DNA of 64,000 bases, taken from the NCBI GenBank assembly GCA_028455995.1, contig JABELC010000005.1:3553714-3617713 (forward strand), in the 5' to 3' direction. The position numbers and the translations under genes were made by a program. The DNA comes from Scleromitrula shiraiana. Taxonomy: Eukaryota > Ascomycota > Leotiomycetes > Helotiales > Sclerotiniaceae. Shown piece by piece: positions 1 through 12,666 of this stretch; within the stretch, counting starts at the first letter, position 1; each line of letters starts with the position of its first letter. The notes under the pieces were generated by a model. It saw nothing but the letters and a program-made list of their open reading frames with translations. It ran no database searches and was not told the origin of the DNA.

Positions 1-3000
1 CCCAGCCAATGATTCAACCATCGTTACAAACTTCTGTACTGACTTCCCCATAAGAGTTGAAGTCATGATCAAATCAAATAAGGAAGTGCTAGGGTCAAGC
101 TTTGGGTGGTGGTTTTCACGTGCGTTATTTTGTGTAGATAGATTGTTTTCAAGCAAGGCGGGGTTAGTGATAATTTCCTTGCTTCCATCTTCTGGCATCA
201 TATTCTTCATAAGATAGTCGTCATATTCAACGTTATCGTTCTGAGATAAGCCGTTTCGTCTGAGACCGGAGGCGTCAGGATCTTGTAAGTTATGCAAATG
301 ATCTTGATCTTCCATTACCACAGAATGTACCGGTACTCTTCGAGGATCTATGAAAGCTTGTAATTTTTCTCGAAGATTATCAAACGCTTTAGATTCTTTC
401 ACGAAGTTCTCAAGCTGCTGAAAGTCATTTGAGATATCTTCTGAGCTTTCCGACGCACTATCCTCATCCCCCTCATCCAAACCAATTTCCACGATCTCAT
501 CGAGGGCATCTTGCTCGTCTATCGTATGTTCTTTAGGCGAAAAATCATTTTGTTTCTCTGCAAGGGTGTTGCATATCACGTGTGCGGAGTTTCTCGCTCG
601 AAAACGGACTAGATGTGCAGCTTGGCGTTCTTGCTGGGTTTGAGCTTCCTTGCGGAGCTCGACTGCGAAAACTCTCATCAAACGACCAAGATTGCGTTCA
701 AAGCGTTCTCGAGACATTCCCTGTAGAGCGTCGATGCAAAGAGGCTTGATGATACTGTCTTCCAGGAGCAAGCGGACCAGACGATCAGTGGCGTTTTGAG
801 AGACAGCGAGAGAAGACATGGAAGAGCCTGTATTAGTTGAAATGATTGAAAATACACTTTCGGCGATTGATGCAACTGACATCGTGGCAGAAAATGAACA
901 ATCGCTTTCACTGTCACTAACATCTTCGTTGTTCTGCCTAGTTGAGACATTTAAATGTTTATGAACATCCGAAGAACTGAAATTACTGGCCGCAGTTGAG
1001 GATGAATCCTCACCGGATGGTTTGAATAATATATGTTCAACATCGCGCTTTTCTCGATCCAGAAATTCACAAATGGCTTGAATATTGTTCGCCTTATACA
1101 TTTCAAGTGTCGTTCGAGGCCATCCTTGTCGGTGCAATACAACTTTTGCATCTCCCCAAACGATCTCAGCAATCTCATATCTATCGTGCGATACCGATGT
1201 TTGCTTGTCAGAAAGTACATCTTCGTTCAGCACATCGCGCTGAAAACCAAACTTGGCTTCATTTGTCAGTATTGAACGATAGACGTTATAGGGATGGCTC
1301 GAATTTTGGATGATCTTCCTGGCAACTCCTAAAGCCGATTCAATCAACTTTTCTTCAATATCTCGAGCGTTAATGTTCAGAATAGAAGTATCTGTTTGGC
1401 TGTTTTTATGACCAGGCTCAGGTGTATTGCTGTTCAATTCAGCGTCTTCGATACTTTCTTTAAATTTTGTATCTAATCCTGACTTTGCGTAATTTTTGAC
1501 TAGGGGAATAACATCGACCAGAGCGTTTATCTCTTCTTTGGAGATGCGGGATCTCTCTTCTAATGAATCAGTTGAACTCAAATGACTCGAATGTGTGGCT
1601 ATGGTGAAGGTTTCTCCCTTTTCATCTGTCAAACGCGTATCCTCCACTTTCACCTTTTCGGTTTTAACTTGCGACCTTAACTTCTTTTCATCCATTACTT
1701 TCTCAAAATCTCCCATCAGTTCTCTGCAATTATCAGGACTGTATGCTCCAAAAGAATGTTCGACAGTCTTCATACGATGACCAGGGATATACTCTTGAAT
1801 CAAATCAATATTGCGCGTTTTAAGATTGTGTTTAACTTTGTGGTGTGACTCGATTTGAAGGAATCGCGAGAATTGCTCCTGACAACCATCGACAAGGCAA
1901 ATGAGGGAGCCATGAATGGATGCGATGTGACGTTTTAAATTTTCTCCAGCCCATTGCCGTTCGCTTTGTGGAATGTAAGAGCAATAGGGACAGGAATAGC
2001 TGGTTTCTGTTTTATCTTGAATTGATGGCAAATCAACATCGAGATTAGTGTCGGAGACACTAACCATCCATCGTTCCCACAATGGACTCCAATATCGCTC
2101 GCTCACGTTGTGTTTATCCTCGTCGTAAACCTCCATTGAATTTTTTTCCCACTCCTTGCCCCACTTCTCTCGACTACGAACTAGTAGTAATTGCTGTTGA
2201 CTACATGATATAGTCAGCTAAATGAAGTGCGAAATTGAGCAAAAAAATGTACTTACGAAAGAGAAGATGAGACCGTTTCATTCAAATAACGACGGATTGG
2301 ATCATGAATATATGAGCGTTTGATCTCAGGCGATGAGTGTTTCGAGTTATCGTCGGACATTAGTTCCAAATATTTAGATGAAGCCATCACCTCAAGGTTG
2401 TGCTCCTGAGAATCAATACCAGCGACCAAGGATCCGGAAGCAGTCATAAGCTTTTTGTTATTCGGCTGCTCGGTATGGACATTCCCAAATCTATCCGAGA
2501 CATCTAAGGAGACCACTTCATCAGGAGGTTCAGCACATCTCATACTGGAAAAAGCGTCTTTTTCTGGTTTTTGCTGGCGCTTAGCATTAGCGTGTTCCTC
2601 CTTCAAATTTTCCATGAGTATTTCCCACTCGAGTACATTTAGTGGACGAGTGCGTTGAATCGCTGCTCTATACGAAGGCAAATGCGTCAAAATTTCCCCT
2701 CTCAATGGTGGATCAAACCCCATACAACGTGTCTCAATCTCGGCCCTCTTTCTTTTTTCCTCTGCTACTTCATATGCGGTGAGTTCCCTTCTCAACGGTG
2801 GATCAAGTTCCATGTAAGGTTTCTCAGTGTCAGACCTCTCCATTCCTTCCCTTGCCACTTCAGGTTTCTCGAGTTTTGAATTTATATCATCGTTCCCATC
2901 GTGGTCAAGCTCAGAAAAAGACTCGCTCGGTCGACCTCCATTCCCCTCCATCTGAGCGAGGCCATCTTTGGCTATTGTAAGCTGCGCTTTTCCAGCATCT

Positions 3001-4496
3001 CGTACCTTTAGCTCTCGACGACTTTGCGGATATACACATCTAAAATTAAAAGCGAAACATCCCGAGCATGGATTGAGCCCATCGCATTTGAAGTGTGATA
3101 ATCGACACGAAACGCAGGATAGTGGTCTTGAAACCGGATTTCCATTTTTTCCAGATTCTGATTTTAGTTCCTGGTCACGAATTCCTAAATCTCGTGATAC
3201 ATGATGCTCTCGTTGAGTTCTTAGCCAATATGCCATTTCTGACAATGGAACATTCTCCATAGCTCTAGTAATTTTGACAAGTTGTGAGAGCTTGGTCGGA
3301 GATGTCGGATCGATACCCAAGCTTTTTTCAAATCTAAGATATCGATTATGACATTCCTCTGAAGATTTGGTACCAATTAATTCGGCTACCACTGACCAGG
3401 AATCTAATCCAACTTGGTTGATCGTGCGTAACAACAAGGCGTCTTCAGATGAGCTCCATCGAGCACCGTCTTGCTTTTGAGAGGGTAGACTGAAACTAGG
3501 ATCTGGAGCTCTGAATACCTTACCAAAATCACTAATGAATTCGCTGGTGAATTTACGACTTCCTGTGAGTGTATCTTTTGGCGGGACTCCGGTAGGCGAT
3601 TCGTCATAAGTTTTAATAACATTATCGTTATCCTTTTGCGAATTCGCTTCCGACAGTGCTGTGGACCGACGAAACATACTATTTGCCAGGTCAAGTTTAC
3701 CTTGATCCTTGTACACATGACCAAGTCTGTTCGAAGTATTGAGAGTTGTCGGATGATTCATACCAAGGTTTGATTCAAATCCCGTTAATGCTTGTCTATA
3801 CATCTCCTCAGCCTTATCCAATTTACCTTGACGATAGTATATTCGGCCCAGAGAATTAATCACTCCAGTAATGAGGATTTGTGTTGGCCCACTGACACTT
3901 TGATATCCTTTCAATGCACGTAAATACATAGTCTCTGCTTCGACAAGTTTTCCCTGGTCAAAATACATTCGAGCCGTATTCTTCATTGTATCGATAGTAG
4001 AGATATCATGGAGCCCTAGATTTTGTGCTTGGGATTCAAGAGTTTGTAGGAGAGCTCTTTCAGTCTCAATCCATTGCAATTCTGAATCAGTTCTTCTAGT
4101 GATTGATTCTATTTTCGCCTCGATTTCATCCTCACCGTCGGATAAGATTGAAGGTCGTTTACTTTCCGTGCCCAATAAAGTTGGAAAATTTTCACTCCCC
4201 AAAGCAACTTTCGATGCTCTATAGTTTGGTTGATTTTGGTTTTCTTCTGCATCCTCGAAATCATTGGTGGGTGTTGTTTGCCTCGACGGAGGGGGTTCAA
4301 CTTTCCAATGAATATCAACTGGTCCATCATTCTGCTGGGGAATTCCACTGTTTGCAACTTTCACTTTAGACTGATTGGCGATCTCAATCGATTTAATTGA
4401 GGTATCTGACGGATCAGAGATATCTCCACTCTCCGGGTCATATTTCGTAACATGTTCCAACGGCGGTAAAAGACTGGTAACTTTCTTCACACTCAT
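1..4496 (-). CDS. Multidomain putative transcription regulator (TPR + Myb/SANT + Zn2Cys6 + C2H2), 3' end outside window
   Basis: Two exons: 4496-2257 and 2200-1. The 56-bp intron has donor GTAAGT, a GCTGAC branch-like site and a TAG acceptor, and the frame continues exactly across it, giving at least 1480 codons with no stop before the left edge. The start is ATG at 4494-4496. Domains in order: kinesin-light-chain-type tetratricopeptide repeats (about residues 170-285, with recurring YxxQGKLxxAExMY-like units); a Myb/SANT-like domain (about 345-390, WSSSED...W...IG...ECHNRY); a full Zn2Cys6 cluster with C461, C464, C471, C477, C480 and C487 (spacing 2-6-5-2-6); then in exon 2 two C2H2-like fingers (C817/C820...H838/H843 and C848/C853...H866 or H867/H871). 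The C-terminal half is acidic and unfamiliar. Probably nuclear and DNA binding, with TPRs for protein contact; this is inferred from domains. I know no characterised family with all four modules. Confidence 0.85.
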
Positions 4497-7188
4497 AATA
4501 GCCGTCGCATCAATGGTAGAAAACGTGCAGATATAAAATCAATCGCAATTGAAGATAATAAAACGCTGTAAAAAGAGTAAAGCAATAGATAAAAGTGCGT
4601 GATCAACATCATCACGATCAATGTGGGGCCTAAACCTATGCAGTTGCGTGGATACAATATGGCCGAGTAGAGTGCCACAGTGTAGCCAAGACCCAAACAC
4701 GCAACTCCCGAAGGATCTTACCAGAACAGCGCCTATGTCATGGATCAACTCGATCGTACCAATTAACTCAACCATGGTTTGGGGTTTGCCATGTCGGGAA
4801 AGCGGGTGAAACCCCCAGGGGTTTTATCTTCCAATCGAAGATACAACCCGAATGCACCGCCATACTTCGTTCGCATGGATCAGCAAGGCTGTGCTAATAT
4901 CACGGAACCCAATCTTTCTCAAGCTTAAATCTTGATTAAAAGACATCCTGAACTTCTCGCCTAGCTAATTTTCAAATGCCAATGGTGCTACCTTACTGCT
5001 TATGAGTTTGGATGAAATATTGTAGTGTGGTATTGAGGTTGGCTGATGCAATAATTTTCGTGTTGCAGTGTACAGTACGATATGTTGTAGGGAACACTAG
5101 GAAAACCAGTAACGCATATTTTATATCTGTGTATGTTATTATCTCTGCTATTTGAACTGAGTTTGCAAAATGAATGAATACCAGTCAATGGACTGAGAAT
5201 TCAAGTCGCCGCGAATAACTAACTCAAAGACCAGTAGTGTCTTATTATAATAACAGGGTGATTCCAAGATCCAGAAAGAGATTAAAACGTTAGTAAAAGA
5301 GACTAATAGTCACTTCCACCACTTTTTAGTACTTTCTCATAGAGCGATAAACGCGCCGTGTACCATATAAGTTCGGTATCTATATTCAATCCAAATCCTG
5401 CTCTGTACTGATCTTTTCATTTGTCTCATGATTATTAAACAACGCATTCCGGTATTGTTAGAAGATCGAGGGAGTGTTGAAACCCTGCTCTATTACCGCA
5501 TAGGAATTATGCTCATCGGGAGATGACCAGTCGACATCGGGGACCCCATTCTTTTACCTCTGGTAGATAAATCGAATGCTCTTTGCTTTAAAGCTTTGTA
5601 TTATGATGGACTGCGTGTCTTGTTACATGAAGATCTATCACTTCAGAGCTGTTAACTACAGGACGGAGAGCTGTGATAGAGATCACAACCAACCTCCAGA
5701 GTTGAATGGTAGACATTAAAGCCACAGTACTCCTGCAACTAACAAGAGTATAGTTAGGCGGATCAGATGACAGTAAGTAATTTACAACTTACGCAAGACC
5801 GAGGAGGATTGTGCTATTATTCGAGACTTTTTGTGAAGACAATCTTCTAATCTGTGCGATGAAGTACATTTGCATCAAAAGGACGACAAGCTCAGACAAA
5901 AAGCTCAGACGAAAAGGTAAAAGCTTCACTGGAGGTGAAAAGGACTGGATAGGTGATGTAGCGAGCCTTCGGTAGATCGAGATCTCGAAATGCACTGAGA
6001 AGTATACAGCTGAATATTACATGTAATGATGAAAGGTCATAAGATGTGTTTCTTCATGTATGATTCGGGGATATGACACAGATGGCAATTTACGGCAGCG
6101 AGCGATCAGAATGAGCCAATCGCCCCATCCCAAGGCAATCTTAGTGTATCAACGGGAAGAGGACCAGATTGAATTAGTTGATATTGTACGACTCATGAAC
6201 GCTGCTGTAACAACAGTATTCATGTGAGGCCCTTCATTGGCATCATTACTGAGACCTTTGGACGTGGTTGAGTATCATACGGGGCCAGTTTGTTCTGATA
6301 GGTCCATGGAAGCGAACATGGGTGGGCATTGCAATGTGCTTCAATCGAGATGGCCAAGAAATTGCTTTGGATTAGGGGAGGCGTCAACATGGCCAATCTT
6401 GATGTGGAGAACGCCCAAACGATCCCAAGTATATTGGAGATAAGATTATGAATTAGAGCATACGACCCTATTCTCAAACGTCATGCAACCGATCTTCAAG
6501 CATGAGTATTCTGTCGTTCAAGCAGGACTTTTCCTTTCTCGCACCGCAGTTCAACTCCGTGATAGAAGCATCACAGCAGCGTAGCATCGTCTCCAATGAC
6601 CTGTTGAATTAAACCTTGATTCACACACAATACGATTTTTCATGCAGCATGATTACATCTCTACGAGAGGCGCGATGGGGTGATACAGCGTCTCAGCTCT
6701 TTATTATCCGTAGATATCAGATTGATTCCCCGCCTAACAGCGTTATCAATCAGCTCGCCACAAAGCATATCGAGTTGGACAGAGCAGATGGCATCTCCGC
6801 AATGAGCAACCTCGATATAGCATGTTTGCTTGTGTTCTTGTTCGTCGGTTCTATCAGAATTGCATTATTACAGCGGCATGAGATGCAACTGGCCAAAAGC
6901 GGAAACCACTGCACTTACTATTAGAGAAACCACCAATAAGCACCTGTTCCGAAATCTTCAAACTCTGGAACATTATGTCCTATGATATACATAACGCCTC
7001 AATTGAAAGTAGCTGAGAAAGAAACTCTACACCTTCATTATCTTTCTTTCAGAGGGCTATTTAGTGTTTAACTGCTCCAAACCTAATTTACGCATGTATA
7101 TCAATACTTCTTCCAGTATTTAAACTCATATTTATAACAGAGACCCATATCTTATCAAAAATACTCTCAATTCCAACTACAACACAAA
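4497..7188. other. Intergenic, divergent promoter region with no recognised gene
   Basis: About 2.7 kb between two divergently transcribed genes. Only short ORFs without recognisable motifs or convincing splice structure occur here. I see no RNA gene or mobile element. Confidence 0.5.
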
Positions 7189-7862
7189 ATGAAGGCATAC
7201 ATGTATGACAACCAACCAGTAAGTTCCCCAAATCCCCATCTATCAAAGAACTCAAATCCAACAAAATATCAAGGGCGACTTCCGTCTTCCCCACGACTCA
7301 GGGAATGAGCTCTCAATCCCCGATCTCTCCGCACTAGGAATAATCTACCATACCATCCCCACCACTTCACCCTCCCAATCCATAGAACTCGATCACTTCG
7401 CTGTCCCCCACAATTACTTGTGCCGCGATGAAATCGAGTTGAGTCCGGCTACTATCGGACCCAAATACGAGGAAAGAGCTCTCGCGTTTTTCACAGAACA
7501 TATGCATGAAGACGAGGAGGCCCGATATGTTCTTAGTGGGAAGGGGTACTTTGATGTCCGTGATGCGAATGATCAGTGGGTTCGTATTATGGTTGAGCCA
7601 GGGGATTTGATCGTTCTTCCGACTGGTATTTATCATCGCTTTGCAATGGATGAAAATAATGTATGCACTCTGTAACTACCGAGAGATTCTTTAGTCTATC
7701 TTGAAGGCTGACGTTTTATATGAATATATTTAGTATATCAAAGCTATGCGTCTATACCAGCCTCAACCGAAGTTTACTCCTTTGATACGAGGTCAGGAGA
7801 CAGAGTCCAATGAAAGTCGTCAGGAATACGTTGATGCACGAAGTAAAGGCTTTATAGTTTAA
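7189..7862 (+). CDS. ADI1: Acireductone dioxygenase (ARD), methionine salvage
   Basis: Three exons: 7189-7218, 7274-7660 and 7734-7862, total 181 aa, all junctions phase 0 with GTAAGT and GTATGC donors. ARD oxidises acireductone (dihydroxy-keto-methylthiopentene) to the 2-keto acid precursor of methionine plus formate in the cytosolic methionine salvage pathway. The cupin metal ligands are visible: HMHEDEE supplies H86, H88 and E92, and the later GIYHRF supplies H131. The N-terminal DNQPGDFRLPHDSG stretch across intron 1 and the SGKGYFDVRD strand are typical of the family. Length matches the usual 175-190 aa. The first exon encodes only ten residues, so a single-exon predictor would miss it. 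The GNAT gene follows about 280 bp downstream on the same strand. Confidence 0.93.
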
Positions 7863-8140
7863 ATGACTTGGAATCCAAATTGCGCCAACAGATAGGAGGT
7901 GGGGGACAGCTCTATTTCATATGAAACAAAGATATGAATTTAAGTAATAGTAATTGAAATTGGCAGTTCTAAATAAAATACAAATATCCAAATATTTTTG
8001 AATTAATACAATTATGAGGAATAATTTTTTCGAAGCAAATGACATCACCTCTATTCTCTTTCAATGTCCGGGTTTTCTTGAACCTTTGAATATCAATTCC
8101 CCAAGGGCAATTCCAACAAGAAACCTAATCAGAATCATAG

Positions 8141-9358
8141 CATGAATACCAATTACTTCCTATCTATCTATCTGCATCTTTGCGATACTCAATATCTATA
8201 CCACCTACTCGCGCAAATAACTACCCTACCCCCCTCGACATCGCATCCACCGCCTCTCAACTCTCCGCATCATTCCATAAAGAGTATACTAGATTTATCC
8301 TCGCTATTTCCCCAACCCCAAGCCTCAGGACTAAAGAAGAAAGCCAGGAAGAAGGAGGAAGAGTCAAAACAAAAACGAAAACAAAAACAAAAATAAAGTT
8401 ATCAGAAATCAAGGAGTCTGAGAATCCGAGAACGGAGGAAATAGGGGGACTGGAGGAGGAGGAGGAGGAGGAGGAGGAGGAGGAGGAGGAGGAGGAGGAG
8501 GAGGAGGTTATAGGATCACAGTCAGAATCAACCTGCGTTGTAGAAACCCCGAGTAAGATAATCGGGTTTGCACAATGGCTCATTTACACGCAATCTCACC
8601 ACCCCAATGGTCATCCCACAACTCTCTCACCTCCTATCTCATCTCCTATCTCACCTCCTATCTCACCTCCTATCTCACCTCCTCCTCCTCCTCCTCCTTT
8701 TCCCTTCTCTGATTCTCCACCCTCACATTCTCTACCACCCTCTCACTCTCTACCAATCTCTACCCCTCTACAACCCACCAAAAACTCCCACTCCGAATCC
8801 AATTTTAGCTCCAACCACCCACCCAATACCCCTCTAATAAACAAATTCTTCCAAGGCCTGAAAGGCTGCGAGGACAGAGGTTATGGGGTTATGGGTGGGA
8901 GGCATTGTATTGATATGTGTATACTTCTTGTATACTTTATGATTATTATTTTTCCTTTCACCATTTTTCACTCCTTCCATCCCCAATTCAATTCCATTTC
9001 ATCCCCATCACTCCCCCCCTCGCTCCACCATCCCTCACCCTTCCTCCCTCCAAAAAAAAAACACCCGCCTCCCCCACTAACATCTACAGTCCTCAACCTC
9101 CTCCTAATCCGCCCCCTCCACCAAAGAAAAGGAATCGGAACTCTTCTTTTGCAAGGTCTTCAGTACGCAGATGAACTAGGGTTACCTGTGTGGTTGGAAG
9201 CATCTGATCAAGGTAGAGGATTATGTACGAGATTTGGTTTTAGGGATATGAGGCATATTTGTATTGATATGAGTGAGTGGGGTGGAGAAGGGATTGGTAC
9301 CCATGTATGTATGTTGAGGGAAGCTCGTTCGGGCAGTCGGTCACAATCGGTGTCTTAG
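8141..9358 (+). CDS. GNAT-family N-acetyltransferase with low-complexity insertions; start unresolved
   Basis: One open frame runs from the stop at 8138-8140 to the TAG codon ending at 9358. It has no early in-frame ATG, so either a small upstream exon or a non-ATG start is needed; the left limit given is only the frame limit. A 171-bp intron (8919-9089; donor GTATAC, perfect CTAAC branch site, CAG acceptor) lies inside and is a multiple of three without stops. Removing it joins GGRHCIDM directly to FLNLLLIRP. The acetyl-CoA signature is RPLHQRKGIGTLLL, followed by the usual LEASDQGRGLCTRFGF. A pure GAG-type codon run (about 8453-8507) encodes a long poly-Glu tract, and a 15-bp repeat (about 8632-8680) encodes SPPI units, both inside the domain. 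Substrate unknown. Confidence 0.7.
   Translation, partial: HEYQLLPIYLSASLRYSISIPPTRANNYPTPLDIASTASQLSASFHKEYTRFILAISPTPSLRTKEESQEEGGRVKTKTKTKTKIKLSEIKESENPRTEEIGGLEEEEEEEEEEEEEEEEEEVIGSQSESTCVVETPSKIIGFAQWLIYTQSHHPNGHPTTLSPPISSPISPPISPPISPPPPPPPFPFSDSPPSHSLPPSHSLPISTPLQPTKNSHSESNFSSNHPPNTPLINKFFQGLKGCEDRGYGVMGGRHCIDMCILLVYFMIIIFPFTIFHSFHPQFNSISSPSLPPSLHHPSPFLPPKKKHPPPPLTSTVLNLLLIRPLHQRKGIGTLLLQGLQYADELGLPVWLEASDQGRGLCTRFGFRDMRHICIDMSEWGGEGIGTHVCMLREARSGSRSQSVS
8450..8510 (+). repeat. (GAG)n trinucleotide tract inside the GNAT frame
   Basis: Nearly uninterrupted GAG/GGA triplets encode about 18 glutamates. Pure codon usage points to slippage expansion rather than selection for an acidic segment. 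A CT-rich 15-bp repeat encoding Ser-Pro-Pro-Ile follows at about 8632-8700. Confidence 0.85.
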
Positions 9359-9642
9359 AAACATTTGAAATGCGAGATAGAAATGTAAGTCTGTTCTTGT
9401 TGAACAATAAGTAGAGGTTCAGAATTTTGATTAATGTAGGTAAACTTGAAGCAAAGTCAATCAAGAAATAATGATACAAAGAAACTTCCGACACTGTAAT
9501 TCTGTTTCAAAAAGACCATCCTCAACAATAATTAACGGCAATTGTAACAGAACACATCCGCAATCCACTCTAAGCATCCGCCATTAGCATCAGCACTTCA
9601 ACCATTCCTTCATGATTGATCATCTCAGTTGTTAGTAACCAT

Positions 9643-10814
9643 TTACTGAGGAAGTCTTTGGTAGCCGGTGCTCTTATCCTCGGATTGTTTCTTGGTGATG
9701 GACTCTCTAACACCGGTAAGAGCATAGACGAAAACAAAGACTATAAATGTCAGCAATGCTTCATGAATAAGGCAGAGAAAACTTACAGAGTTCACTAAGA
9801 ACGACGAAACCAACAACTGATGACCAGTAATACTCCCAACCAACCTTCTCATGATCCAAGAAGTAGTAGGAATATTTGCTGGTAACGCAATGACCAATGC
9901 TTGCCCAGCCAACATATGCGAGGGCAAGAACACCCACGGCAGTTACATGATTGGTCCAAGGCTTTTTGATTGTTAGTAACTTTACATGAAATGTGTAGAC
10001 ATGAATGAAAATGGCTTACATCAGGTCTCTTGATACTACTCAAGAAGAAGACTTCAAACAAAGCAATGGCCGAGTTAATAGCAAACCTAGCGAAGGTGGC
10101 ATATGTTTGTAACCATCCGTGGTTATAAATTTCATCACCTGCAAGATTGTCAATGTTGTTAACGATGAACAAGTTGAGTATATGCTTACTTAGAACTTGA
10201 GCTTCATTCTGGGGAATAAGAACTGCCCAGTGGATGAGAGTAACGACATGAGGGAAAACAATGACAGTAAAGTAGAAGACACTGAAAAAGAACTTGTTCT
10301 TTGAGTTTGAATTGTTTCGAGGTGGAGAGAGAAGTTTCTCAACGCGAGAAGTAACATTGTTGGAGCTGTTATCTTGATGGGGGTAGTAGAGATGCATGAA
10401 TGTCCATACCTGTAACAAATAATATTAGCATTGGCAACACAAGAAGAAGAGTCGAATAATTAAGAGAAAATACTTACCGCGGTAACGACGGCATAGAGTG
10501 TTTGCAATCCATAGACAATGTTTGCGAAATTGTAAATGATTTGCCAACCTTGCTCTTTAACCTTGATGTCATAGTGAAGAAGCGTGGCAGAAGAGAAAAC
10601 AAGGTAAGCAGCGATGAGACCCCTTAGGAAAACAAGTGATTTCTGATTGATGCTGAGATGAGGAGAATGACAAACGCGAAGATAGATAGGCTGTAGATGG
10701 TTAGTATAAATCGAAGGACATAACATATGAGATGAAGAGGAGAGGAGATGAATGATAACTTACATGATCTTCCTTTTTGCGGTCTTTTGGAAGGAGAGCG
10801 GTAGATGAAGACAT
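9643..10814 (-). CDS. Multi-pass membrane protein, FAR-17a/AIG1-like
   Basis: Six exons: 10814-10764, 10690-10478, 10409-10190, 10138-10020, 9961-9787 and 9740-9643; 291 aa. Donors are GTAAGT or GTAAGC, and each acceptor restores the frame. The short first exon gives a hydrophilic N-terminus (MSSSTALLPKDRKKEDH). About six hydrophobic segments follow, including GLIAAYLVFSSATLLHY, TVIVFPHVVTLIHWAVL, AINSAIALFEVFFL, and VGVLALAYVGWASIGHC followed by YSYYFLD. The last arrangement (a segment ending in ALFE-x-FF, then a segment ending in a Y-x-Y-FLD tail) resembles the fungal androgen-induced FAR-17a/AIG1-like family, whose animal members are membrane hydrolases of fatty-acid esters of hydroxy fatty acids. 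The family call is moderate, activity unproven. It converges on the GNAT gene, with 284 bp between stops. Confidence 0.8.
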
Positions 10815-12074
10815 CTTGAGAATGAAATGATCGGAACCAATAGAAAGAATTATACTAGGTGATAGAGAAGAGGAGAAAAGTGACCAAGATGAGATGCGAA
10901 TGAACAATCAATCAAGACGTAGAAAGAAACACGAAATGTTGTGAGATTTTGTGTTGTGTATGAGTGTGAGAGGAAAAGAAGAAGACAGGAATGGGAATGA
11001 AAGAAGTAAATAGATGGGCTTATCGTTTGATGTGGTAGTATGGAAGGAACATACTACGTGGGATGTGTATTCTTTACTCTTTCCTCTCAACAAGAAGTCA
11101 TTCCACTAGCAGCTCATGAGGAAAGCACGAAGCCGATGATGAAAGATTTTGAAAAATTGACATTACCTGCCGCCGACTGTAACTACCTACAAAGTAGATA
11201 ATCAATCCATTGACTGATTAGTTGCGAGGAATGAATACCATGAAGGAAAGAATCAATCAAAGATACCACCAGTACTCATCTCAATAGATGTCCTCTTCAC
11301 AATGAACAATGCACTTGCCTGCCATTTCGTTTACATGGTAGAGGTATTCATGAGCATGGCATTCTCCCACATATGGATTTGAGTTAATCATAGAGCGTAT
11401 ACCACATCTGTACATACTAGAATGCAGATGAGTAGCACGACAATAGATCGTTCCAGTCATGACAAGAAGATGCTCGACATTTGGATAGACTTTATTAGTA
11501 GTGAGTACATATTAATCAAATGTAGAACGATGACCTTGATCATCTATTTGGTTGTAAAGAAGTGAAGAAGTAATAATAATAAATAATTCTGAGTACCATC
11601 ATATATATTTCTAACTTCAGATGCTTATGTAAACACTTTGGAACATGCCATACAATCAATTCATAGGTAGTTGAGAGTAGAGAAGAGAGAGAAGAGAACC
11701 AACCACTTGATCATGAGGAAGTGAAATAATGAGAGAATGCATAAAGCACGGACCCCATATACACAAAGTAAGCATAATTTAAATCCTTACCTCAAAGAAC
11801 TGGCCTCAATTATAAATCGAGAACCAAAGAAATCTGTCCCATACAACCTGGGCACTGAGCATTAAATACATAGCTCGTGTAGCTTGTTCGACGATCAATA
11901 TCAGAGACTACCTCTTCTTCAATTCGTTGTGCGCGAATTTAGGAATCTCTACTTTCTAGAATCTAATCTATAACAAATTATCTATTTGGGCATCGAACTC
12001 CCTCCAGCTCTATACACCAAAACCCCTCCATCTACATCTCCATCTCCAGAAATTACCACCTCCCTCCCACAACC
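10815..12074. other. Divergent intergenic region
   Basis: About 1.26 kb between the membrane protein (minus) and SEC11 (plus) starts, so it holds both promoters. The 60 bp before the SEC11 ATG are C/T-rich. No ORF, RNA gene or repeat array of note was recognised. Confidence 0.5.
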
Positions 12075-12666
12075 ATGCTATCCGCCCTGAAAAATCCCCG
12101 CCAAGCAGCGGCACAAATCCTAAACTTCGCACTTATCCTCTCTACCGCCTTCATGATGTGGAAAGGTCTCTCCGTGGTATCCGACTCGCCCTCTCCAATC
12201 GTTGTCGTGCTATCCGGATCCATGGAGCCTGCTTTTCAACGGGGAGATTTGCTGTTTTTGTGGAATAGGAATCTTCTTGGGGAGACTCAAGTTGGGGAGA
12301 TAGTGGTTTATAATGTTAAGGGGAAGGATATTCCGATTGTGCATCGGTTGGTTAGGAAGTTTGGGGCTGGGTGAGTTATTCTTTTGGGGAGGGGAGAGGA
12401 ATGGAGATACATGGAGTTTCTGTACTGACTTTATTGGTGGTAGGGAAAAGGCAAAGTTATTGACAAAAGGAGACAACAATTCAGCGGATGACACAGAACT
12501 ATATGCGCGAGGACAAGATTATATCGAGAGAAAAGATATCATTGGGAGTGTAGTAGGCTACATACCATTTGTAGGATATGTAACTATCCTACTAAGTGAA
12601 CATCCATGGTTGAAGACGGTGATGCTTGGTATGATGGGATTAGTGGTAGTTTTACAGAGAGAATAA
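12075..12666 (+). CDS. SEC11: Signal peptidase complex catalytic subunit SEC11
   Basis: Two exons: 12075-12370 and 12444-12666, 172 aa; donor GTGAGT, branch TACTGAC, acceptor TAG. This is the serine endopeptidase (S26B type) of the ER signal peptidase complex, which removes signal peptides during translocation. Visible features: an N-terminal membrane anchor (about residues 14-36), box B LSGSMEP with catalytic Ser49, box D IVHRL with catalytic His90 replacing the bacterial Lys, and box E TKGDNN with Asp109. A second hydrophobic stretch near the C-terminus ([12 protein letters not shown]) fits the family. Length equals yeast Sec11 closely. The splice brings FGAG directly onto [12 protein letters not shown], as expected for the protein. 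It lies upstream of the E2 gene on the same strand. Confidence 0.95.

Noticed and set aside
6220..6477. Minus-strand frame ending in SVMMPMKGLT, suggesting a glycosyltransferase start
   Set aside because: Only a few residues match, the frame stops immediately, and no continuation was found in other frames.
8142..8396. ATG-started frame at the head of the GNAT gene
   Set aside because: It is in a different frame from the acetyltransferase motifs and encodes only low-complexity sequence.
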